Notes: generated by a model not told the origin, from the letters alone. A DNA stretch of 48,501 bases from Lachnospiraceae bacterium UBA7160 (GCA_002491565.1 DKWE01000074.1:5156-53656), one strand, 5' to 3'. Positions 34,507-43,091 are shown, counted from the first letter of the stretch. Translations and numbers: made by a program.

Positions 34507-35685
34507 CTATTTCATTGCGTTTTTAATCTCACTCTCACAATTATGTATAAAGTGGAACACATCAGCTGCGATACAGGCGTGGTTCATGTCCTTCATGCCA
34601 ATGAAATATGCTGCAAACAAAATTTCTATACATTCCATTACGCATGGGATTGCGTTTTTTTCTACTGCAGAAAGAGTAAGGATACTTTCGTAGCCCGTAA
34701 TAACGGATTTGACACTTTCTATCCATTCCTCCCTGGTAAAAATGTTATCAGTTTCTTCTGCTAATAATCCTGCCAGAAAATAGCAAATATCGAAGATCCT
34801 TATGTTTCTTTGACTCAGATCAAAATCAATATAACCTGAAAAATTACCTTCGTAGAACAGGAAATTCCCGAAATGTACATCTCTGTGAATCAATTGCCTG
34901 GGTAAGTAAGGATACATGGTTTCCAGCAATGCTGTTGTTTTTGAAAATTCTTCTTTGCTTATTAGGAGCCATTCATTAGCGACTAAGTTTTCGCGGATCC
35001 ATCCGTTCATTTCCTGCAGCAGACTATTATCCCAGATCTCGATTTCCCGTTCGCATCGCAGAAAGGCTGTATGTAACTGTGCAATCGCACAGCCCATTTT
35101 CTGAGCCATCGCTTTATCTTTTGAATCGGAAATATTACTTCCCTTTAATTTATCTGACATAAGAAAATATCGGTTTTGGTGCTCCACATGGTTTTCATCT
35201 GCTTTCGTGAAAATGATTTTTGCAACTGGAATGTTGCAGTTCCGTAATAGCTGCGAAATTTTTATATTTCTTTCCAGTTGCTTTTTATTATCATACACTT
35301 TTATTACATAGGAATGATTGAGTTCCCATGCAGATGGATATATTTGCGACAGCTGTTGCTTCTCAACACCCCATGCAGGCAAAAGCTGTTCTATGATTTT
35401 TTTCATTTCCTGATACCTCGTCTTTTCTTTTGAAATAATCCTGCGTATACTTGACGCTGACAAATGATAGATAACTTCAAGCTGTTGATTTGTTCTGCCT
35501 TCCAGATGCATTAAATAGAGAGACTGATTGCGTTTTTCTAATTCAATCTTATAGTCGGTCTGTTGTGTTTGCTTATAGGCCACTTTCTTTGGTATATATA
35601 AATAACCTCCCTGATAGTATTTTTGAATCATTGAGAGTAATTCTTCAGACAGCACATCAGTTGCATTTGCATATTTCACAGGCAT
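34507..35685 (-). CDS. CD3324-like DNA-binding domain fused to an aminoglycoside-phosphotransferase-type kinase
   Basis: The 392-residue protein combines two modules. Residues ~1-95 match CD3324-family (Mor-like) proteins: YANATDVLSEELLSMIQKYYQGGYLYIPKK, here abbreviated YANATDVL...YLYIPKK, then KRNQSLYLMHLEGRTNQQLEVIYHLSASSIRRII, a helix-turn-helix-like tail. Residues ~105-392 match the APH/choline kinase fold (PF01636): NHSYVIKVY, the catalytic loop LIHRDVHFGNFLF and the metal site YIDFDLSQ. The kinase could phosphorylate an antibiotic, sugar or other small molecule. It is much richer in A+T than flanking genes, suggesting transfer. ATG 35685 is chosen because the CD3324-like domain starts there; GGGGTG just before it is a weak ribosome site. 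A TTG at 35763 is an alternative. Confidence 0.8.
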   Translation of the reverse strand: MPVKYANATDVLSEELLSMIQKYYQGGYLYIPKKVAYKQTQQTDYKIELEKRNQSLYLMHLEGRTNQQLEVIYHLSASSIRRIISKEKTRYQEMKKIIEQLLPAWGVEKQQLSQIYPSAWELNHSYVIKVYDNKKQLERNIKISQLLRNCNIPVAKIIFTKADENHVEHQNRYFLMSDKLKGSNISDSKDKAMAQKMGCAIAQLHTAFLRCEREIEIWDNSLLQEMNGWIRENLVANEWLLISKEEFSKTTALLETMYPYLPRQLIHRDVHFGNFLFYEGNFSGYIDFDLSQRNIRIFDICYFLAGLLAEETDNIFTREEWIESVKSVITGYESILTLSAVEKNAIPCVMECIEILFAAYFIGMKDMNHACIAADVFHFIHNCESEIKNAMK

Positions 35686-35841
35686 CACCCCATACGTATA
35701 GTTTGTTGTGTTACTCGCAGCATAGCTACAAATTTGATTTTTGAAGTTTGCTTTTGCAGGCAAATGATATTTTTATAAGTTGCATTATAGCAGAAAATAC
35801 CAGCCAGGTGATGATTATATTTATTTCTGTAAGGGATGTAA

Positions 35842-36273
35842 TCATCAGGAGCAGTCCACATTGGAATCCTCCCGAAGTCACCGATGAAGGAGGAAGGACG
35901 TGACAGCGAGCTGTACTACTGGGCCAGGCTCTTTCGGGCAAAGACATGGGAGGAAATTCGTATGCTGAGTGAGACAAAAAGCTATCTGAATGCCGCTGCA
36001 ACCCAAATGTACGAGCTCTCAGAGGATGAAAAGATCCAGCTTCAATGCGAAGCCAGAGAGCGATATGCCGTAGACATGACGGCAGGCATGAAAGCGGGCA
36101 GAAGAGAGGGAATAAAAGAGGGCGAAGAAAACATGGGCGCGCTGGCGAAAGCTCTGAAGGAGGATGGAAGACTGGATGATATCATATTAGCAGCGAACGA
36201 TCCGGAAGTTCGGCAGAAGCTATATCTGCACTACGGCATCATCAAGCCCACCGCCCCAGAGGTCGAGGATTGA
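35842..36273 (+). pseudogene. Truncated Rpn/PD-(D/E)XK nuclease family transposase-like protein (C-terminal part)
   Basis: The frame keeps the characteristic C-terminal part of Rpn-type proteins: LPK..., RDSELYYWARLFRAKTWEEIRML, KSYLNAAATQMYELSEDEKI, then a Glu/Lys/Gly-rich helix (quoted pieces: RDSELYYWARLF, YELSEDEKI). The N-terminal nuclease domain is missing; an in-frame stop lies at 35839-35841 and no related sequence is seen upstream. An ATG at 35884 could start a 129-residue product, but this would lack catalytic residues. Rpn proteins are recombination-promoting nucleases found in many copies in Lachnospiraceae. Confidence 0.8.
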
Positions 36274-36307
36274 AGACATAGCGGACGGAGTGCCGTGATA
36301 GGAAAGG

Positions 36308-36350
36308 CTGCCGCTTTGCGAATGTTTGTTAAAGCGGCAGTTTTGTATTT
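36308..36350 (+). terminator. Rho-independent terminator
   Basis: CTGCCGCTTT (36308-36317) and AAAGCGGCAG (36331-36340) form a perfect 10-bp stem followed by TTTTGTATTTTT. It ends the Rpn remnant transcript and is convergent with the flavodoxin gene. Confidence 0.9.
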
Positions 36351-36368
36351 TTAGAATAGACATTTCAT

Positions 36369-36911
36369 TTATTGGCGGCAGTAATTGATGATCGGCTGAA
36401 GCGATGCGCGGTCGGTGAAGTCGATTTTTTGTCCGTAGGTAGCAAGAATCTGGCGGGCCTCGCTGTTCAACTCGGAATCATTCTTTTTCAGAAGCATCCG
36501 GCGGAGCATCGACATCATGGTCTTGTGGACAAGATTTAACCTGGAATAATCGATGCCGCCTCTGAGATGGAATAGCTTGATGGACTTCATCATTTCAGCG
36601 GACAATACCTTAGTCAGCGCCTTGCGGATATGCGCTGCATTGACAGGATCCGCCGGGTCAGCGAGCCCGCAGGTAAACAGGATTACCTTCTTATCAGACA
36701 GGAGGCTCCAATTCTGGGTGAGCAGCTTGATTCCGCTTACTCCGCCTGCGTAGAGGCCGCCGCCGTAGAGAATCACTTCGTACTTCTCAAAATCCTGTGG
36801 CCGAAAATTTTTCCTTTCGAAGAGCCGGCAGTCGAGTGCTTCGGAAAGCCACTGGGCATAGTGTTTCGTGTGGCCGTATTTCGATTCATAGATCACCACT
36901 GTTTTATTCAT
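36369..36911 (-). CDS. Flavodoxin-domain protein
   Basis: The 180-residue protein has an N-terminal flavodoxin fold (PF12724 type) with the FMN phosphate loop YESKYGHTKHYAQWL near residues 8-22 and a second FMN loop YGGGLYAGGVSG near residue 50. Such proteins, related to protoporphyrinogen oxidase HemG by fold, carry electrons through FMN; the partner is not known. ATG 36911 follows AAGGAGATTTTTGATT. It has a good promoter covered by a 22-bp palindrome and faces away from a TetR gene 335 nt away, so the TetR product probably represses it. Confidence 0.88.
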   Translation of the reverse strand: MNKTVVIYESKYGHTKHYAQWLSEALDCRLFERKNFRPQDFEKYEVILYGGGLYAGGVSGIKLLTQNWSLLSDKKVILFTCGLADPADPVNAAHIRKALTKVLSAEMMKSIKLFHLRGGIDYSRLNLVHKTMMSMLRRMLLKKNDSELNSEARQILATYGQKIDFTDRASLQPIINYCRQ

Positions 36912-36950
36912 AATCAAAAATCTCCTTGTCTGCGGATTTCGCCGGGAATG

Positions 36951-37009
36951 AAAAGACACACTTGTGTCTTTTTTTGATTTATCATATACTGAAAAAAGCG
37001 GGAAATCAA
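36951..37009 (-). promoter_or_regulatory. Promoter of the flavodoxin gene with a 22-bp palindromic operator
   Basis: On the minus strand TTGATT (37004-37009) and TATGAT (36981-36986) are 17 nt apart. The perfect palindrome AAAAGACACA-CT-TGTGTCTTTT (36951-36972) lies right where transcription would begin. Its position and symmetry fit a TetR-family repressor site, and a tetR gene starts at 37247. The remaining 37010-37246 holds only a small inverted repeat, CAATCC/GGATTG, near 37080-37096. Confidence 0.75.
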
Positions 37010-37246
37010 GACTGCGGCAGAAAGTGCTACAAATACCTGAATTTGTGACATGAAAGGTATGATTTAGAATATTTATTTGCAATCCTGTGGGATTGTGTTA
37101 CGCGATCTTTACGAGGAGACAAAGATAGTCGTCAACTACTGGGAATGATTCTGACTCATAATTGGGAAAGAACCATGGGAATGGCTGACAGAGGATTTTA
37201 GGCGGAAGATAGAAAAAAGCCGAGAGCAGATTGGAGGGGCATACGG

Positions 37247-37792
37247 ATGAACGGACATCAGAAGCAGAAGGAGCAGTCCGGCAGGATGATTGAGGAAGCG
37301 CTGTTTTCTTTATTGGAGAAAAAAGGGCTTGAGGCAATTACAGTTTCTGAGCTTGTGAAGCGTGCGGATGTAGCGCGGAGAACGTTTTACCGGCTGTATG
37401 ACAGGAAGGAAGACGTACTCCACCGCTATTTCCAGCGGCTGTGTGAGGATTATAAAAGAGCGTATCCGGCGCTTGAAATGTATGATCGAAAGCAGATAGC
37501 GGAAGATTTCTTCTGTTTCTGGTATGCGCATAGAGAGAGGTTGCTGCTCCTGTACCGATGCGGTTTGGAAGAGATGTTTTACCATGAGGTCAGACAGGCT
37601 TCTGCGGATGTAGTAAAGAGCCGTATCGGGGACAGTCCAGAAAAAGAGGACAGCGAGTTTGTGTATTTCGCGTGCTATTCGGCGGGCGGCTTTTTGATGC
37701 TGCTCGACCGCTGGATTTCAGACGGAATGCAGGAGCCGCCGGAGGAGTACGCCAGGAAGGTCGGGAGTGCGCTGGCGAAGTTTATTGTGTAA
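37247..37792 (+). CDS. TetR-family transcriptional regulator
   Basis: The 181-residue protein has an N-terminal TetR helix-turn-helix (ALFSLLEKKGLEAITVSELVKRADVARRTFYRLYDRKEDVLHRYF; core ITVSELVKRADVARRTFYRL) and a C-terminal ligand-binding helical domain ending in a TetR_C-like AGGFLMLLDRWISDGM. ATG 37247 follows GGAGGGG. It is divergent from the flavodoxin gene and the likely owner of the palindromic operator there. A 55-bp piece of this gene (37425-37479) recurs at 48225-48279 with one mismatch. Confidence 0.92.
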   Translation: MNGHQKQKEQSGRMIEEALFSLLEKKGLEAITVSELVKRADVARRTFYRLYDRKEDVLHRYFQRLCEDYKRAYPALEMYDRKQIAEDFFCFWYAHRERLLLLYRCGLEEMFYHEVRQASADVVKSRIGDSPEKEDSEFVYFACYSAGGFLMLLDRWISDGMQEPPEEYARKVGSALAKFIV

Positions 37793-37859
37793 AAAATAAT
37801 AATCTGAAGATGCAGATCGGGCATTTGGCTGACTAAGACAGAAAAAATTTCTCTCCAGG

Positions 37860-37887
37860 TGAACCTTTCACGATATAATCCCGTCTA
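37860..37887 (+). promoter_or_regulatory. Candidate ECF-type promoter for the sigma factor gene
   Basis: TGAACC (37860-37865) and CGTCTA (37882-37887) are 16 nt apart, matching the usual ECF pattern of an AAC-containing -35 box and a CGTC -10 box. This suggests that the sigma factor activates its own gene. A sigma-A-like TATAAT also lies in the spacer. Confidence 0.6.
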
Positions 37888-37932
37888 TATAAGTGAAAGC
37901 GGCTTTCAACAAGTACGGAGGGAGGTGACAGG

Positions 37933-39207
37933 ATGAACGACTGTTTTGAGGAACTGTTGAAGACCCACTACGGGGCAGTGGAACGGTATGTGCGCTACCG
38001 TCTGCCCGTGGGTGCGGATGCAGATGATATTTTACAAGAGATATGGCTGAAAGCCTATCGGTGTTTCGGCCAACTGAAAAATCGGGAGGCTTTCAAAGCC
38101 TGGATACTCAGTATTGCCCGGAATAAATGTACCGACTACTTTCGTCGGGAAGCAGAGCGGCAGGAGGTCTCTCTGGAGGCGCTGCCGGAGTGGGAATTAC
38201 CTATGAGTCGGTACGGTCTTGTGGAGAACCCAGCTGTTTGGGATGCGTTGGAGCTGCTGGACTGGCAGGGGCGCCAGATTCTTTATCTCCGGTTCTGGGA
38301 AGAGCTGCCTCAGGCGGAAATTGCCCGGCGGCTGGGGATTCCCGTAGGGACGGTAAAGAGCCGTCTTTATTCTGCCAAGAGGCAGTTTCAAAGCAGATAT
38401 CCCTGCACCCCGCCTCCAGAGAAAGGAGAAATTTTCATGAAGAAGCTGCCTGAATTTTTGCCGGATTATAGCATCAAGGAACAAAAGGAGGTGCCATTTT
38501 CTGTCAGGTGGGAGGAATTGATGGGCTGGTTCCTGGTTCCAAGGCTGGGGGAGAGGCTATCCTGGGGAATGTACGACATTCCATCTCGGAAGTGTACCCA
38601 TATCTGCGACATGCAGGTCACAGGGAAAGCCTCGGTCCACGGTATCGAGGGAGTGGAGCTGACTGCCCGGGAGGCAAATTACAGCGACAGGACGGTTGTG
38701 ACAGACTGGACCTTTGTAGCGCAGCTGACAGACACCCATTGCCGTTATCTGGCTGCAGCCCGGAAGGACGGGGAGATGCGGCGATATTTCACTTTCCTGG
38801 ACGGGGAGGCATTCCTGCCTAACTGGGGCTTTGGAGAGAACAACTGTGGGAATGAGGTTCATCTTTTTTCCAGGGGAGATATCCAGAGGTCTGGAAACAT
38901 GATTACTTGTGCAGACAAGGAGTTTTTGCTGGATGTAGTAGGCCGGTATAAGGTGACGGTCGGCGGGAAAACCTACGATACGATTTGTGTTATGGACGTG
39001 GAAACGTATGACAGCGGAGTGGCCTCGGAACAGTTCCTGGATCAAAACGGCAGAACCATCCTCTGGCGCAGATTCAATCGGGATGACTGGGCTCTGGAAC
39101 GCTACGGGAAGCACTGGTGTGAACTGCTGCCGGAAAATGAACGGCTGACGATTAATGGGCGGACGTACGTTCACTGGTATGACTGCATCACAGACTATAT
39201 CTTGTAA
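37933..39207 (+). CDS. ECF sigma factor with long C-terminal extension
   Basis: Residues ~10-75 are sigma region 2 (HYGAVERYVRYRLP, ADDILQEIWLKAYRCF, AFKAWILSIARNKCTDYFRRE) and ~105-160 region 4 (LYLRFWEELPQAEIARRLGIPVGTVKSRLYSAKRQF; core QAEIARRLGIPVGTVKSRL). Normal ECF factors end here. This frame continues for about 260 residues without known domain: Trp-, Asp- and Tyr-rich, with VRWEELMGWFLVPRLGERLSWGMYDI as its beginning (in short, GWFLVPRLGERLSWGMYD). An internal ATG at 38437 (residue 169) has its own AAGGAG at 8 nt, so the second part may also be made as a separate protein. It may sense a signal or restrain the sigma part. ATG 37933 follows GGAGGTGACAGG. Confidence 0.85.
   Translation: MNDCFEELLKTHYGAVERYVRYRLPVGADADDILQEIWLKAYRCFGQLKNREAFKAWILSIARNKCTDYFRREAERQEVSLEALPEWELPMSRYGLVENPAVWDALELLDWQGRQILYLRFWEELPQAEIARRLGIPVGTVKSRLYSAKRQFQSRYPCTPPPEKGEIFMKKLPEFLPDYSIKEQKEVPFSVRWEELMGWFLVPRLGERLSWGMYDIPSRKCTHICDMQVTGKASVHGIEGVELTAREANYSDRTVVTDWTFVAQLTDTHCRYLAAARKDGEMRRYFTFLDGEAFLPNWGFGENNCGNEVHLFSRGDIQRSGNMITCADKEFLLDVVGRYKVTVGGKTYDTICVMDVETYDSGVASEQFLDQNGRTILWRRFNRDDWALERYGKHWCELLPENERLTINGRTYVHWYDCITDYIL
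38425..38439 (+). promoter_or_regulatory. Internal ribosome binding site and ATG inside the sigma factor gene
   Basis: GGAG (38425-38428, within AAAGGAGAA) lies 8 nt before an in-frame ATG at 38437 that opens MKKLPEFLPDYSIKEQ, exactly where the sigma region ends. It could yield a free 256-residue C-terminal protein. Confidence 0.55.
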
Positions 39208-39211
39208 ACAG

Positions 39212-39240
39212 CAGGCGGGGCGCAATGCCCCGCCTGTCTT
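39212..39240 (+). terminator. Terminator hairpin after the sigma factor gene
   Basis: CAGGCGGGGC (39212-39221) and GCCCCGCCTG (39227-39236) form a perfect 10-bp GC-rich stem with a 5-nt loop, followed by TCTTC, a weak T tract. It starts 4 nt after the stop codon. Confidence 0.75.
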
Positions 39241-39257
39241 CAAAACATTACTGCTTG

Positions 39258-39360
39258 CTATACGACGGCTTCTACTAAGATTTTATTTCCGATACGGATC
39301 TCTCTGACCCCTGGCTTCTTTTTCTGGTTGAAATTGAAACTAAGCATATATCCATATAGT
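39258..39360 (-). pseudogene. Short remnant resembling the tail of a multi-copy Lachnospiraceae protein
   Basis: On the minus strand the frame reads YGYMLSFNFNQKKKPGVREI followed by RIGNKILVEAVV and a stop. From memory this resembles the end of AAA-ATPase/PD-(D/E)XK proteins that are multi-copy in Lachnospiraceae; I could not check this. An in-frame stop lies a few codons upstream, so only a tail of about 33 residues is left. Nothing else is recognisable between 39241 and 39472. Confidence 0.35.
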
Positions 39361-39472
39361 GAAGCTCTGGTTTGCAGTCTCCGCTGGTGTTAAATACTCT
39401 GCTCATCTGTTTTCACCGCTTTCTTTTTTCCTAATTGTAGGAGATTTACTCGTTGCAGTCAACCGCAAATAT

Positions 39473-42181
39473 CTAACTTTCACCAGCGGACGGTCGAACG
39501 GAAGGCTCCTGTCCGGTGGGAAAGGTCAGCGTGACCTGAAAGCCTTCGCAGGAGGCGATGGAGAGTCCATAGTCCGGGCCGAAGGCGAGCTGGATGCGCT
39601 GGTGGACGTTCAGGATACCGATATGGCTGTCGTATTTGGCATATGCAAGTTTTTCGTTTAGCTGGCGGAGCTGCTCCTGGGTGACGCCGATGCCGTTGTC
39701 CGAGATGGTGATGCAGAGTGTTTCACCCTGCTGATAAGCGCGCAGACACAACCTCCCTCCGGACAGTATGTGGGCGATCCCGTGCTTAAAGGCGTTTTCC
39801 ACGAGAGGCTGCAGGCAGAAGCTGATCACCTTGCAGTGAAGAAGCTGCTGCGGAATGTCGCAGGTGAAGGTAAAACGGTCGGCGAAGCGCACCTGCTGGA
39901 TCTCGAGATAGGACATGACCTGACGGCACTCAGCTTCGAGGGATATGACGCTGCTTTCTATGTGGGAGGACGTGCGAAAAAAGATGATCAGCCGGTCGAT
40001 CACCTCCACAGAGCGGCTGTCCTGATTGAGGATCAGCGCCTGGACGGTTCGCAGCGTATTGTACAGAAAGTGCGGGTTGATCTGAGACTGAAGCATATTG
40101 ATCTCGAATTCGCGCGACTGCTTCTCCGCTTCCAGAGCCTTGCGGTTGGCTTCTTCAACCTGGAAGATGATGTTGTTGAATTGCTCTCCAAGAAGGCGGA
40201 CCTCATCCGGATGACCGTGAGAGGGCTGGTAGGAAACCAGCTTTTGCTTAAGACCAGTCTGGATCATAGCCTGTTCCAGAGCAAGCAGGGCGTTCGTCAG
40301 ATTTTTTTCAGCCGCGACGCAGACGGAACTCAGAATTCCATAGAGCAGCAGCATGAGAAACAGGAAAGAGAGCAAAAGTACATGAAGCTGAGAACGGATC
40401 AGAGAACCGGGAACGACAGAGATCAGCTGCCAGTCGTTTTCCAGAGTTCCTTCTATGGTCAACTGCCGGTCGCTGTCAGCTGGAAGCGTGGAGGGACTGG
40501 CTGGTGACGGAAGCTGAGGCTCAGTGGGAAAGGTACTGAGGACTGTATTGCCCTTCGAATCCGCGATGAGATAGAGGCAGCCTTCCTCTGACGCAGAGTC
40601 AAGAAGCTGCCGGAGGGCGGACATGTCATAATCCGCGAGCAGATAGCCCAGGATCTGACCGTATCCGGAAACATTGCTGTAGATACCGGCCGGGAGTATG
40701 ACGATCCGTATCCGGGCAGTTCCGTCATCGTAGACATACCAGCTCTGACGGCCTTGAAGGCTGGGAAAGGCTCGCAGCGAATTCTGGACAGACGTCATCT
40801 CCAGAAAATGCTCTCCGTAGACGGAAGACGCCAGAAATTCCCTCTGCAGGGAATACAGTGCGACATTATTGCAGACAGAAACAGGCAGTCCAAGACCCGC
40901 CTGTACATTCCAGAGCACTTCATCGGATTCCGTATCCCTTTTTTTCTCATACAGCAATTGAATTTTCTGATTGATAGCGAGTTGTTTTGTGCTTTCCATG
41001 CAGGAAGCCAGAAGAGAGTCTACCGTATTTTGCACGTGGTTGAAGGCGGTCTGGTAGACACTCTGGACATAGTGATTGTATAGCTGCCGATTTTCCAGAT
41101 AAAAGGCGGAGGTACAAAAAGAAACTGAGCCAAGAGCGGAAACCATCAAGAGCAGCAGAAGCAGATGCCGGAAAGTCAAACGATGACGGCGGAAGCCATC
41201 GAGCTTTATTTCCTTGCAGTCTTTTCCGGCTGACATGCGAGCCGCAAGCTCATGAAATTCCTGTGTTCTTTTTCCAATGAAATGCCAGATCATAAGGCCG
41301 CTTGTTAAAGTACCGATGGCGATGACAAGAAGCATGGCAGGAGAGAAGAGGATCAGCTTTGGCGCATTTTTGGGAAAATAGCCGGTCAGAGTCAGTCCCT
41401 CTGGAAGAAGCTCCTGCTCGCAGCTTGCGTGGCTTTGTGTAAAAACATGGTGGTTTTCTGTCTGCTGTTCCTCGAAAAAGGATACGGATGCTTTTTCACT
41501 CCGGATGCCAATCAGAAACTGGCCGTCGGTCAAGGTATCCGCATAGGAATGGGAGAGCAGCATAGAAAAGTACACGGGTTTTCCGGAGCCGTCTGTGCTC
41601 TCGCGGGAGATGGTGACGGCCATGGCGATATCGGAATTCCCTTCAACGGCTGTAATGGCCGGGAGCTCCAGAAACGCTGGTGCCGGAAGAGCAAGTATCT
41701 GCAGCAGGTCTTCGTAGGAGCGATATTTCTGATAAAGCAACCGCGTGCTCCCGGAGGGCTGCGACGTCACATCGTTTACCTGCGTTGTCGCGCTTGCTTC
41801 AGGAAACGTGGTGATCACGGTGGCAACTCCTTTCATTTGAGATACGTAGGGCGCCAGATTCCGGTTGTACTGCGCGGCGGCCCAGGATTGGTCGTAGGGG
41901 TTCAGAGGCCCCCCGGTGGCCAGTTCTTCGTAGTAGGAGAGCTGGCAGGCAGCATCGGCTGTAGAGGAAAACATGTCAAGAAGGGAGCGGAAGCGCTGTG
42001 CGGATACGCCAAGGGAAATGTTTTCCGCCTTGCGCTGCTGGATGCTGATCCGGTACTGAAGCAAGAGACTGCTGCAGAAGACCGTAAGGGCAGAGAACAG
42101 AAGGGTCAGTACAACGGCAAGAAGCGTGGACTTTTGCCGCAGACTGCTGTATTTTTCAGGATTCTTTCGGATGTGTTTCAT
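39473..42181 (-). CDS. Sensor histidine kinase (YesM type) with two extracytoplasmic sensor segments
   Basis: The 902-residue protein ends in a YesM-type kinase: HAMP-like linker, then the H box with phosphoacceptor His704 in SQINPHFLYNTL, the N box LQPLVENAFKHGI and the G box ISDNGIGV. Usual YesM kinases have about 600 residues and two membrane segments. This one has four: ~18-40, ~279-301, ~333-355 and ~598-620, enclosing two external domains of about 240 residues each. The extra front module looks like an added sensor. The start at 42181 overlaps the response regulator gene by 26 nt and has GGAGA at 6 nt; the longer frame to 42286 lacks support. The pair faces the locus 3 transporter and is its likely regulator. 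Confidence 0.92.
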   Translation of the reverse strand: MKHIRKNPEKYSSLRQKSTLLAVVLTLLFSALTVFCSSLLLQYRISIQQRKAENISLGVSAQRFRSLLDMFSSTADAACQLSYYEELATGGPLNPYDQSWAAAQYNRNLAPYVSQMKGVATVITTFPEASATTQVNDVTSQPSGSTRLLYQKYRSYEDLLQILALPAPAFLELPAITAVEGNSDIAMAVTISRESTDGSGKPVYFSMLLSHSYADTLTDGQFLIGIRSEKASVSFFEEQQTENHHVFTQSHASCEQELLPEGLTLTGYFPKNAPKLILFSPAMLLVIAIGTLTSGLMIWHFIGKRTQEFHELAARMSAGKDCKEIKLDGFRRHRLTFRHLLLLLLMVSALGSVSFCTSAFYLENRQLYNHYVQSVYQTAFNHVQNTVDSLLASCMESTKQLAINQKIQLLYEKKRDTESDEVLWNVQAGLGLPVSVCNNVALYSLQREFLASSVYGEHFLEMTSVQNSLRAFPSLQGRQSWYVYDDGTARIRIVILPAGIYSNVSGYGQILGYLLADYDMSALRQLLDSASEEGCLYLIADSKGNTVLSTFPTEPQLPSPASPSTLPADSDRQLTIEGTLENDWQLISVVPGSLIRSQLHVLLLSFLFLMLLLYGILSSVCVAAEKNLTNALLALEQAMIQTGLKQKLVSYQPSHGHPDEVRLLGEQFNNIIFQVEEANRKALEAEKQSREFEINMLQSQINPHFLYNTLRTVQALILNQDSRSVEVIDRLIIFFRTSSHIESSVISLEAECRQVMSYLEIQQVRFADRFTFTCDIPQQLLHCKVISFCLQPLVENAFKHGIAHILSGGRLCLRAYQQGETLCITISDNGIGVTQEQLRQLNEKLAYAKYDSHIGILNVHQRIQLAFGPDYGLSIASCEGFQVTLTFPTGQEPSVRPSAGES

Positions 42182-43091
42182 GTAGCTTCTCCATATAGCG
42201 GTCGCGGTATTTTTGGGGTGACATGCCGAAGGTCTTGTGAAACTGTTCGGAAAAGTATGCCTGTTTCCGGTAGCCGACTTTCTCACAGATTTCGTATACC
42301 TTCAGATTGGTTTCACACAGGAGAGCTCTGGCCGCGTTCAGACGAACCTCTGTGAGAAAAGCCTGGTAGGTCATTCCATACTGCTCCGACATGCAGCGGG
42401 AAAGATAGACCGGATGTATAGCAAGCTCTCTGGCAACGCTGGAGAGAGTCAGAGGCTCACTGTAATGTTCGCGGATATAGGCAGTGGCCATGCGGATGAC
42501 CCAGGTTCCGCTTTCGTCTGCGGGCAGAGCAGCCTGTTCGGGAAAACCAGCGTCAGGGGAAGGCGAGTCTTCCGGTTCTCTGACAATCTGTGCAGGAGAG
42601 CAGGTGCCGGCAGACAAGGTGTTGTCCGTTTCCCGGGTGCTTTGTCCTGGAATACCGGTGTTGGATGAAATGCCGGAGTGGCATTCTTGCTCCTGGTCCA
42701 GAGAAACCTTAAGCTTCCGGAAGTAAGCGGAGACATGCTCCATATCCTCACTTTTCAGCAGATAGCCGGCGACCCCGGATTCGATCGCCTGCCTTGCGTA
42801 CTCAAAGTCTTCATAGGCGCTGAAAAGCACCGTGCGGATTTTGGGGAAGCTTTCCTTGATCTTCCGGGAAAGCTCCAGGCCGTCCATCACGGGCATGCGG
42901 ATATCGGTCAGCACGACATCTGCGGGATGAAGCCTCAAATAAGAGAGGGCTTCTTCGCCGTTAGCTGCGGTTCCGGCAATGCGAAAGCCGAGACGCTCCC
43001 ATGGATAGCGTTTTTCGATGTAAGTACAGAGTATTGGCTCATCATCAACAATTAAGACCGTATAAATTTTAATCACCGCCTTCTGCTGCAT
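42156..43091 (-). CDS. Response regulator with AraC-type output domain (YesN type)
   Basis: The 311-residue protein has a receiver domain (YTVLIVDDEPILCTYIE, phosphoacceptor Asp in VVLTDIRMP, Lys in GYLLKSED), a Ser/Pro/Glu-rich linker (~140-200) and a C-terminal AraC-type DNA-binding domain (LTLSSVARELAIHPVYLSRCM and VGYRKQAYFSEQFHKTFGMSP). It is the partner of the downstream kinase. The start is uncertain: ATG 43091 is directly preceded by a CCGGC/GCCGG hairpin and no clear ribosome site; a GTG at 43076 or an upstream ATG (43154) within an inverted repeat are alternatives. Confidence 0.9.
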   Translation of the reverse strand: MQQKAVIKIYTVLIVDDEPILCTYIEKRYPWERLGFRIAGTAANGEEALSYLRLHPADVVLTDIRMPVMDGLELSRKIKESFPKIRTVLFSAYEDFEYARQAIESGVAGYLLKSEDMEHVSAYFRKLKVSLDQEQECHSGISSNTGIPGQSTRETDNTLSAGTCSPAQIVREPEDSPSPDAGFPEQAALPADESGTWVIRMATAYIREHYSEPLTLSSVARELAIHPVYLSRCMSEQYGMTYQAFLTEVRLNAARALLCETNLKVYEICEKVGYRKQAYFSEQFHKTFGMSPQKYRDRYMEKLHETHPKES

